27,875 bases of DNA from a virus: IMG/VR virus record IMGVR_UViG_3300033148_003500, positions 1 to 27,875 of that record. One strand, given 5' to 3'. The translations under genes were made by a program, and so were the position numbers. Shown one piece after another: positions 22,375 through 27,875 of this stretch. The first letter of the stretch is position 1. Each line of letters opens with the position of its first letter. Below the pieces are notes generated by a model. The model saw nothing but the letters and a program-made list of their open reading frames with translations, ran no database searches and had not been told where the DNA came from.

Positions 22375-24441
22375 TTACTCCTCATCCTCCGCTATTACTG
22401 GCAGTAGGGTACAATAACAGTTTACTACGTTGCGAGCGCTGGCATTCGTATCATTAGGATACATCATAGCCTCGCCGCCAACCATGAATCGTTGATTGAG
22501 CGGAATGGCCTCAACCGTCCCCATCGCTGTATGCCATGCCCGGCTGGTCGGCAGATACGCTGGTAGCCATTTCTTCTTTTCCACCCCAGCTTGGCCATAC
22601 CCCAAAAAGGAACCGCCGTTTATCATCGCCCCGGTCTCAGTCCGGGCAATTACCATCGCCCTGCCTGTACTGAAATCCCCATATAGCTCTTTTAACTTCT
22701 GAGCAGTTAGGTCATAGCCCCAACCCTCAGTATAGGATTCATCGAGCAGTTCTTGAATCCGGGTATACGTCGTTTCGTTAATCCCTACAATTCGCGTAGC
22801 CACTTGGTCTTTCATCAGGCTAACGGCTGGATTGGTAACGTCAAAGGTTAGATCTACTCGGACCTGATTAACGGCTCTACCACCGGCCTCGTTTATGCGG
22901 GCATCAATAAATGGGCTGGCTTTGTCTTTAAGTTTTGCATCCTCACTCTCGGGGTCAAGCAACCCACCGCCTTTGGCCTTGATTGCAATCACCATCTGGA
23001 TATGCGATAAACTATTGCGACCGATCATAAAGGCTTTGAGGGCTTCCTGCGCCCGCTTCTCTTGGCCAAGCCAATATTGGCGCATCAATGTGGCCAGACT
23101 CTTCTCGTGCTGTTGAGCTAAGACATAATGAGCCTGCCAGATATTTTCTTCGGCTGAGCGTGGTTCTGCGAGGCTGCGATCCGCGACCCCGCCATCATCG
23201 GTCCCGGTTAGAGCAACGGCGGTCGGAGTTTCCTTGAACTCATCACCATCATCAACCGGCTCAAGATTGACCATTTCCCTAGCTTCGTTGCGAGTAGCTA
23301 ACTGTCCCTGGTACAGACGGTAGGCTCGTTGAGCCTGCTTGTTACGATCAGGCTGCAATGCCTCGATTTGTGAGTTGTCAGTCTGTATCCGATAATTGTC
23401 ACCATACTTGCGGGCCAACTGGATTGTTAGCGCAGCACAGATCACCCGCTGCCAGGGGATGATCGTATCCTGCCAAAACGAGCGCCTCTGTTCCCTGGCA
23501 GTGGCATAATTAGCGACTTCTACCCCGGCGATCACTGGTGGCACGCCTAAAGCCGATAGCGTGGTATCTCGTGGTATGGTATGCAATGCATCAACCATTA
23601 GATCCTTGAGGGGTGGGGATATCTGAGTATATGTAGTACCATCACCAATGACCGCTATCTGATGAGCATTAGCAGTGCCAGCATAAGCCTTGATCCATTG
23701 CTTTTTGGTTTCGGCTATAACTGATTCATCAACCGACTGTTCAGTCGTCAGTATACCGGTTGGCACGGCGTGCTTCTGAAAGAATGTCGCCAGGTGATTG
23801 CTATAGTATTCGTTCAGAGCCACCTTGGGAGATAGGGCCGTGATCGGTGATTGACCATAGATATCATGGAGAATAGACGGATAGGTTATGTGGATAACCT
23901 GTTCAAGCTCAAGCCGCTTCTCTTTATTACCATAGGTAATAACCCAATGATCCAGATCGCCGGTAGCCTTTGAAACGACCGCTCTTATGATCTGGGGTCG
24001 GCAATGATATAAAGCAAGTATGCCAGGGCTATCGTCGAATACTAGAAAAGCATCACCCGTGAACAGGCTCATTGTCAGCTTCCAGAGTAGAATATCCCAT
24101 GACTCCAATTGATTCGGTCGTTTCAGCAATTCAGCCAGCGGGCCAACTTCTAAATTGATCCAACCTAAATTGCCATCCATCCGCGTTTCCGCTTGAGCCA
24201 CCAACGGCGACGCGGCTACGTTCTGAGCAATTCTGGTCACGCCAACCATTACCCAAGGATCGGTCTGCATAACATTGGCCAGCTTATGGACATTATCTAG
24301 CTTAGGTAGGGGATGGCCTGGCAGTACCGACCCCATATTGTAACCGATAGATGGATTGCCCTTCCAGGCCATCCCCGCCAATCGAGATATGTTGCCCATA
24401 AAGGCGATCATTCTGAGGATCGGATTATTTGTGTCTCTCAC
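22375..24441 (-). CDS. Portal protein fused to a Mu gpF-like head morphogenesis domain (688 aa)
   Basis: The first 420 or so residues match HK97-type portals: WVMVGVTRIAQNVAASPLVA, LTGDAFLVFD-type core (FTGDAFLVFDDSPG), DIYGQSPITALSPKVALNEY, and PRDTTLSALGVPPVIAGVE. Portals form the dodecameric DNA entry ring. From about residue 530 the sequence changes to a MuF pattern: ARTETGAMINGGSFLGYGQA, EKKKWLPAYLPTSRAWHTAM and VVNCYCTLLPV. MuF-like proteins are minor head proteins, and some carry toxin domains; none is seen here. GTG 24441 overlaps the terminase stop as GTGA; an ATG at 24483 would add 14 residues and a longer overlap. The gene ends 2 nt before the protease-capsid gene. Confidence 0.88.
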   Translation of the reverse strand: MRDTNNPILRMIAFMGNISRLAGMAWKGNPSIGYNMGSVLPGHPLPKLDNVHKLANVMQTDPWVMVGVTRIAQNVAASPLVAQAETRMDGNLGWINLEVGPLAELLKRPNQLESWDILLWKLTMSLFTGDAFLVFDDSPGILALYHCRPQIIRAVVSKATGDLDHWVITYGNKEKRLELEQVIHITYPSILHDIYGQSPITALSPKVALNEYYSNHLATFFQKHAVPTGILTTEQSVDESVIAETKKQWIKAYAGTANAHQIAVIGDGTTYTQISPPLKDLMVDALHTIPRDTTLSALGVPPVIAGVEVANYATAREQRRSFWQDTIIPWQRVICAALTIQLARKYGDNYRIQTDNSQIEALQPDRNKQAQRAYRLYQGQLATRNEAREMVNLEPVDDGDEFKETPTAVALTGTDDGGVADRSLAEPRSAEENIWQAHYVLAQQHEKSLATLMRQYWLGQEKRAQEALKAFMIGRNSLSHIQMVIAIKAKGGGLLDPESEDAKLKDKASPFIDARINEAGGRAVNQVRVDLTFDVTNPAVSLMKDQVATRIVGINETTYTRIQELLDESYTEGWGYDLTAQKLKELYGDFSTGRAMVIARTETGAMINGGSFLGYGQAGVEKKKWLPAYLPTSRAWHTAMGTVEAIPLNQRFMVGGEAMMYPNDTNASARNVVNCYCTLLPVIAEDEE

Positions 24442-26099
24442 GATATCAGCGATCCTCTCTGAAACATGGTTCCGGCAAGGCAAGCGTAATTGTCGGCGTG
24501 CTGGTGGTGGTCAGGTAGATTACCCTCGTCCCAGATATACCGAGCCTTGTCCTCGTCATATTTACGGACGGCGGCTGTCATCTGAGGCACAAAATCACCG
24601 TGGTCCAGCGCTTCCCAACCTTTCGGCAATTGAATCGCCCCTTGTGCATAACGGGCATAGGCCGCATCGAGACTGGCTGTGCGATCCACAACAATTCGCC
24701 GCTTCTTGTGGTCCGGAGCACGCTCGACATCGGCTGTACTGCGATTGCTCGTGTATGTACAGGTATACCAACCAGCGTGACGACGGCACCAGTCACGGGC
24801 CGCATGGTGTTCTGGTTCGGCATCAATAACGCCGCGTTTCACGTGAAACATTGCGCAAACTCGCTGTAGTTCATCCCAATCCTTAACCGAGCCAACATAG
24901 ACCTTGCGGGGCACGCTATTGGTGAACTCTTCAATGTGCAGGTGTAATGTAGCCCCAACATCAACCCCGGCATAAGTGCGATCAGCAGCGGCGGGCATGG
25001 TGTAGTCGCTGGCACAGAATGATAATGTGCTCCATGTAAAACTATCACCACTGCCCTTGTATGGTTCGCCAAGGATGTTGTTTGCAAACCGCTGCCTCTG
25101 AGTTGGGTTCCCCTCTGAGGCCACCCAATCTCTGAACATCTGGTAAATGACTGGAATGCCGCGAACATCAGCAAAGAGCTTTGAAATCTTATATCCACGA
25201 GATAGATATACATCAGGCCGGGCAGCGACCCATTGCCCCGGTGTCAATCTATCAAAGAAATCATTACACCGGCGGCACTGTGCGTGAGCATCAGCACCGC
25301 CGCGTGTGAATGGAGGAATACTGCCGATACCAAGATCACCATCCCTTAACAACCATTGACCATCGTTGTCTTGCCTAACAAAATTCTGCTTCCAGGCCAA
25401 TTCTTGTCGTTCGCCGCAATGAGGACATTTAACCAACCAAGTCTGTTGATCTGAATCGGTATATAGCTTGTTGATTCCCATTCCCTGTTGAGTTGGATTA
25501 CCAAACTTGCGCATGATCGGTTGCTCGGCTGCGCCTAGGCGGTCCTCGGCATAGATTAGGTTTTGCTGGTCACAGCGGTCGTACTCGTCGATAAGCAGAG
25601 CGCCAGCCGGAAACTCAAAGAAGTTTGATCGCTGACGAGACCCAACAAACTTCCAGCTGGCATTGAATAGGGTTTTGAGGCCCACACTGTCAGCATAGGC
25701 CTTGCCCCGACCCTGCTTAATACAGTAGAATGGAGATATCTCAAGACCCCGGTCAACTCGATTCTTGACAAAGGTATTGCGCCACTCGTCGGTTGGTAGA
25801 ACATACAGACCATCGATCTTACCGAAGGCCAGAGTCATCATATCACAGAGCGCCCATTCGGTGATCCCTACCTGTGAGGCTTTCTGAACAATGATATTGG
25901 GGGAATTGTCCTGATAGAGAGCAGTCAGCCAGGCGCGGTTAGAACCAAACTCAAGTACGGCCCCAGCCCCCGTTCTGTGGTGCAGATAGCCCATTGCCCA
26001 CCGGGGCCAATCGTGGGCCATCAATGCCACTGCCAGCTTGTCAGCATCGGCTAGCGATAAGTCAGAAGCGTTTGCGGTGCTGTTCAAAAGCGTCGGCAA
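24438..26099 (-). CDS. Large terminase subunit, lambda GpA-like (about 553 aa)
   Basis: This is the ATP-driven packaging motor and nuclease. The ATPase part shows a Walker A-like loop in VQKASQVGITEW and a Walker B in GALLIDEYDRC. A four-Cys zinc-finger-like insert follows (CPHCGERQ ... CRRCN), typical of the GpA family. The C-terminal nuclease includes YAGVDVGATLHLHIEE, GVIDAEPEHHA and DHHQHADNYACL, where acidic residues would hold metal. The start is uncertain: the frame is open to ATG 26216, but that would overlap the small subunit by 155 nt. TTG 26099, with GAGG 5 nt upstream, is my choice; TTG 26087, GTG 30 and ATG 26021 remain possible. Confidence 0.92.
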   Translation of the reverse strand: MPTLLNSTANASDLSLADADKLAVALMAHDWPRWAMGYLHHRTGAGAVLEFGSNRAWLTALYQDNSPNIIVQKASQVGITEWALCDMMTLAFGKIDGLYVLPTDEWRNTFVKNRVDRGLEISPFYCIKQGRGKAYADSVGLKTLFNASWKFVGSRQRSNFFEFPAGALLIDEYDRCDQQNLIYAEDRLGAAEQPIMRKFGNPTQQGMGINKLYTDSDQQTWLVKCPHCGERQELAWKQNFVRQDNDGQWLLRDGDLGIGSIPPFTRGGADAHAQCRRCNDFFDRLTPGQWVAARPDVYLSRGYKISKLFADVRGIPVIYQMFRDWVASEGNPTQRQRFANNILGEPYKGSGDSFTWSTLSFCASDYTMPAAADRTYAGVDVGATLHLHIEEFTNSVPRKVYVGSVKDWDELQRVCAMFHVKRGVIDAEPEHHAARDWCRRHAGWYTCTYTSNRSTADVERAPDHKKRRIVVDRTASLDAAYARYAQGAIQLPKGWEALDHGDFVPQMTAAVRKYDEDKARYIWDEGNLPDHHQHADNYACLAGTMFQRGSLIS

Positions 26100-26577
26100 G
26101 CGAGCCTCGCAATTCTTCCTGGCGCTCGGGTGGCATCTGCTGTATGATGTTGGTAGTGATAAGATTGACATCACCACCAGCACCAGTATTGAGATTGCCG
26201 GAAAGTTCTTCCTCAAGTCGAATCAATCCTATCAGTTCATGGATTTGTGGCACAAAGTCCGGTTGCGTCTGTAGCTTATGTTTGATACGTTTGGCAGCCT
26301 CTGAGGCAATGCCGCGTACGGTCTTGATGTTCTGAATACCCGCCTTGACGATCTGCTGATCCTGGCGTTCCCTGATCTCAATCTGGGCCGCCTTATATCG
26401 CTCAACCCAATCGTCGCGTTTGGCAATTCGGCATATTGTGGTTAGGCTCCGGACAAACTTTTTCGCCGTAGCTGATTTACCGCCCTTATTGACCACACTA
26501 GTCCAGAACTGGTACATTTGCTCAGCTTCTTTTTCAGAAACCCCAGCTCGCGCACCAGCACCAGATCGGCGTTTCAT
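26062..26577 (-). CDS. Small terminase subunit (171 aa)
   Basis: The protein sits just ahead of the large terminase and has the general layout of small subunits: an N-terminal helix-turn-helix-like region (MYQFWTSVVNKGGKSATAKK followed by FVRSLTTICRIAKRDDWVERY), a long helical middle (about 65-135) for oligomerisation, and a C-terminal segment with MPPERQEELRGSLADAFEQH that may contact the large subunit. It recognises viral DNA for packaging. The start ATG 26577 overlaps the 27-aa leader ORF stop as ATGA, which suggests coupled translation. The basic N-terminus MKRRSGAGARAG fits DNA binding. Confidence 0.82.
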   Translation of the reverse strand: MKRRSGAGARAGVSEKEAEQMYQFWTSVVNKGGKSATAKKFVRSLTTICRIAKRDDWVERYKAAQIEIRERQDQQIVKAGIQNIKTVRGIASEAAKRIKHKLQTQPDFVPQIHELIGLIRLEEELSGNLNTGAGGDVNLITTNIIQQMPPERQEELRGSLADAFEQHRKRF

Positions 26578-26657
26578 GGCCTGCCCCTACGTAATATAGC
26601 AATCTTTTTGAAATTATTGCCAGTTTGGCAGATCCAAGTATAATAATGGCAGCTCAT
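26574..26657 (-). CDS. 27-aa leader ORF overlapping the small terminase
   Basis: A 27-codon frame starts at ATG 26657 with a perfect AGGAGG (26670-26665) spaced 7 nt, the strongest ribosome site in this region. Its stop overlaps the small terminase ATG (ATGA). The peptide begins MSCHYYTWICQTGNN and ends KKIAILRRGRP; it is basic, with two Cys. It may be a functional micropeptide or mainly a device to couple and tune terminase translation. No homology is recognised. Confidence 0.55.
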   Translation of the reverse strand: MSCHYYTWICQTGNNFKKIAILRRGRP

Positions 26658-26676
26658 TCAGATGCCTCCTATATGC

Positions 26677-26705
26677 ATAATAGTAGCATTGAATTGCTTT
26701 GGCAA
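26677..26705 (-). promoter_or_regulatory. Sigma70-like promoter upstream of the packaging genes
   Basis: On the minus strand, TTGCCA (26705-26700), a 17-nt spacer and TATTAT (26682-26677) match the -35 and -10 boxes at five of six positions each. A start near 26670 would give a very short leader just before AGGAGG. It lies in the only sizeable intergenic stretch of the window. Confidence 0.45.
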
Positions 26706-26718
26706 GTAAAGATTTGCC
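26701..26718. promoter_or_regulatory. Operator-like inverted repeat over the -35 box
   Basis: GGCAA and TTGCC half-sites are separated by 8 nt and overlap the proposed -35 element. The arrangement would suit a dimeric regulator. The half-sites are only 5 bp, so chance is possible. Confidence 0.3.
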
Positions 26719-26746
26719 GATCGTGTCTTTATTCTATGTAAAGTCG

Positions 26747-27190
26747 TTACGTATTGTTTACATGTTGTTTACATATCTGTTTTCTCAATTCATTCAGGGC
26801 GGCGAAGATGTCTTTGCGGGGCTTGGTTGAATATTCGCTATCGAGGACCTCGCCTGGCCTGCGGCAGCAGAGATATACCTGTTCACAGCGTACTACCCTT
26901 TTTGGTCGGCAATATATGATGGCTAATTCTGGTTCTGGGAACATCGTGCTTGTTGGATGTGATAGATAAGCCTCCCCCAGTCCCCTTATGATGTCGTCGG
27001 GAGTATAGGCGGGGAGCGTTGTATCCAGATTCTTGAGGTCGTCGCTTCGGCAGCAGGTCTCACACGCCACGGACTCACCCATGTCAACAGTATAAACATA
27101 GCGACTGAAAGTATATACCTCTACCCCAAGCTTCTTGAACAGCGTCCGCCACTCTTCGCAGTCTTTTGGTGTAAAGTGAAATTGGGTCAT
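26747..27190 (-). CDS. Cys-rich hypothetical protein (147 aa)
   Basis: No family is recognised. The protein has seven Cys in two groups, C43/C46/C47 (VACETCCRSD) and C94/C102/C108/C109 (IIYCRPKRVVRCEQVYLCCR), a pattern that may hold a structural metal. The C-terminus is helical (IFAALNELRKQIC). ATG 27190 is chosen because GGAGG lies 5 nt upstream and it overlaps the preceding mini-ORF stop as ATGA; an earlier ATG at 27202 would place the ribosome site inside the gene. It is the last gene before the promoter region and may belong to the operon coming from the right. Confidence 0.65.
   Translation of the reverse strand: MTQFHFTPKDCEEWRTLFKKLGVEVYTFSRYVYTVDMGESVACETCCRSDDLKNLDTTLPAYTPDDIIRGLGEAYLSHPTSTMFPEPELAIIYCRPKRVVRCEQVYLCCRRPGEVLDSEYSTKPRKDIFAALNELRKQICKQHVNNT
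26754..26774. repeat. Tandem 10-bp direct repeat TTGTTTACAT
   Basis: TTGTTTACAT occurs at 26754-26763 and 26765-26774, one nt apart. The related inverted word ATGTAAA occurs at 26735-26741. The repeat overlaps the 3' end of the 147-aa gene and lies about 180 bp upstream of the small terminase. It could be a protein binding site, including one for terminase; this is inference. Confidence 0.45.
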
Positions 27191-27285
27191 TTGAACCTCC
27201 ATAAATACCCCACGATAAAACCAGAACAGAACGCAATAACGGCTACTATTATTATCGCAATTGCGTAGGCTGCTTGCTCACTCAC
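27187..27285 (-). CDS. 32-aa single-span membrane peptide
   Basis: GTG 27285 begins a 32-codon frame: a short polar start (SEQAAYA), a hydrophobic helix of about 20 residues (IAIIIVAVIAFCSGFIVGYL) and a basic end (WRFK). It overlaps the previous mini-ORF as GTGA and the 147-aa gene as ATGA, so coupling is likely. Size and topology fit small phage membrane proteins such as exclusion or lysis modulators, but function is unknown. Confidence 0.55.
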   Translation of the reverse strand: MSEQAAYAIAIIIVAVIAFCSGFIVGYLWRFK

Positions 27286-27359
27286 TTCTCCCATTGCTCA
27301 CTTGCCATCATCGGCCCCCTTCGTATGCCGTTGACTATATCTTCGATTATCTCCGCCAC
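27282..27359 (-). CDS. 25-aa mini-ORF
   Basis: A 25-codon frame from GTG 27359 (AAAGG about 5 nt upstream) overlaps the end of the 71-aa gene and ends in GTGA with the membrane peptide. The peptide (starts AEIIEDIVNGIRRG, ends SEQWEK) looks like a normal amphipathic helix. It could be a real micropeptide or a coupling ORF. Support is only moderate. Confidence 0.4.
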   Translation of the reverse strand: MAEIIEDIVNGIRRGPMMASEQWEK

Positions 27360-27562
27360 CTCTCCCTTTCAGCCCTATCAGCCTTGGCCTTATCAGCCTT
27401 GGCCTTCTTGAAACGCTCGGGTTGATTCCGTGCTATCTCGATATGCGCACTGCAATATCTCTTTCCGTCAGGGCCGAGGTGCTTGCTCTTTTTCCCGCAG
27501 CGCCATCCCCGCCACGGCCCCGTCAGGCATACTCCTCGGCACCATCCTTTTTCTCTACTCAC
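27347..27562 (-). CDS. Small Cys/His protein, possible zinc ribbon (71 aa)
   Basis: Cys at 8, 12, 22 and 37 and His at 40 (CRGVCLTGPWRGWRCGKK, then RYCSAH) suggest a small metal-binding fold like the many short C...C...CxxH phage proteins. The C-terminus is a highly charged helix (KKAKADKAKADRAERERWRR) with a short internal duplication of KADKA. GTG 27562, 1 nt after the upstream stop with AAGGTGG about 10 nt upstream, is the likely start; GTG 27574 is possible, and ATG 27649 would overlap the neighbour by 86 nt. Function is unknown, nucleic-acid binding being the usual guess. Confidence 0.6.
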   Translation of the reverse strand: MSREKGWCRGVCLTGPWRGWRCGKKSKHLGPDGKRYCSAHIEIARNQPERFKKAKADKAKADRAERERWRR

Positions 27563-27563
27563 T

Positions 27564-27875
27564 TCACTTCCCACCTTCCCAGTGGCCCGGCACCCAGACA
27601 GAGCAGGGCGGAGATGGGGGATAAAACCAACTGTCGGGTAGCGGATCAATTGGTGGAAGTGAGCGAATCATTGAATCCACGAGAAGTGGATCCGCTAAGA
27701 TACTATCTTTCGGCGTACCCCTCTCCCGCAGCGAGTCAAGGGAGCGGTAAAGAGTTTCGGCGTTGAGACGTTTACCAAAGGACACTGGTGCCTCGAAGTA
27801 TGGTCCGTATGGTGTCGGGCGTGATCCTACTGGCAAACTATCTCTATGCCAACCGGGCAACTCAAGCCACGTCGT
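27564..27875 (-). CDS. Hypothetical protein, 5' end beyond the window
   Basis: The frame is open from the right edge to a TGA at 27566-27564, so the N-terminus is missing; a TTG at 27860 is not a convincing start. Visible residues include LPGWHRDSLPVGSRPTPYGP, FGKRLNAETLYRSLDSLRER and a Pro/Trp-rich end (DSWFYPPSPPCSVWVPGHW). No family is recognised. It is followed after 1 nt by the Cys/His protein and so belongs to the same transcript. Confidence 0.55.
   Translation of the reverse strand, partial: TTWLELPGWHRDSLPVGSRPTPYGPYFEAPVSFGKRLNAETLYRSLDSLRERGTPKDSILADPLLVDSMIRSLPPIDPLPDSWFYPPSPPCSVWVPGHWEGGK

Noticed and set aside
26100-26216. N-terminal extension of the large terminase to ATG 26216 with a hydrophobic stretch
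   Set aside because: It would overlap the small terminase by 155 nt, and its hydrophobic residues are the out-of-frame reading of that gene, not expected in a terminase.
27563-27649. ATG 27649 as start of the 71-aa Cys/His protein
   Set aside because: Gives an 86-nt overlap with the neighbouring gene, while GTG 27562 follows that gene's stop directly with a ribosome site.
1-27875. tRNA genes, CRISPR arrays, insertion sequences, integrase or attachment sites
   Set aside because: The window is almost fully occupied by minus-strand phage genes; no cloverleaf, spaced repeat array, transposase or recombinase sequence was recognised.

Overview
The window is a structural and lysis module of a tailed double-stranded DNA phage (or prophage). 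Every gene I can support lies on the minus strand, so transcription runs from the right edge to the left. The gene order fits an HK97-like siphovirus: small terminase, large terminase, portal, protease and capsid, neck proteins, tail terminator, tail tube, frameshifted tail chaperones, tape measure, tail tip, fibres, endolysin, holin. No sheath or baseplate-wedge gene is visible, so a non-contractile tail is inferred. The standard bacterial code fits; TAA, TAG and TGA are all used as stops. Shine-Dalgarno sites are clear and common. No integrase, repressor, tRNA, IS or CRISPR was seen. The host cannot be named; Sec-type signal peptides and a candidate inner-membrane spanin are compatible with a Gram-negative host.

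Layout, right to left. 27875-26747 holds a truncated gene, a Cys-rich 71-aa protein, two tiny overlapping ORFs (25 and 32 aa, the second a single membrane helix) and a 147-aa Cys-rich protein, none of known function. 26775-26574 holds repeats, an operator-like inverted repeat, a good sigma70-like promoter and a 27-aa leader ORF that overlaps the small terminase. 26577-20219 is the packaging and head block: small terminase, GpA-like large terminase, a portal fused to a Mu gpF-like domain, and a prohead protease fused to the HK97-fold capsid with a strong internal ribosome binding site at the join. 20175-18817 has a Ser/Thr-rich 92-aa protein, a GC-rich hairpin and an unexpected glycosyltransferase.

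18893-14463 is the neck and tail-tube block: 140-aa connector candidate, head-tail adaptor, gp10-like neck protein, two tail-terminator-like proteins, a 74-aa protein, the tail tube protein and a G/GT-type chaperone pair joined by a -1 frameshift at GGGAAAC (14906-14900). 14463-9484 is the tape measure, a distal-tail candidate and the tail hub. 9472-836 is the most unusual stretch: a small membrane coiled-coil protein followed by four proteins in the fibre position, each starting with a Sec-type signal peptide or hydrophobic anchor (650, 189, 874 and 1075 aa). The last two are a beta-helix/DNRLRE protein and a highly repetitive protein. 870-1 is an NlpC/P60 hydrolase, a small holin-like protein and a truncated gene.

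Neighbouring genes almost always overlap by 1-11 nt (TAATG, ATGA, GTGA, TAGTG) or are a few nt apart, which indicates a polycistronic, translationally coupled late operon. The points most worth following are the export signals on virion-type fibre genes, the glycosyltransferase between capsid and connector genes, the nested capsid start inside the protease-capsid fusion, and the reconstructed tail-chaperone frameshift.
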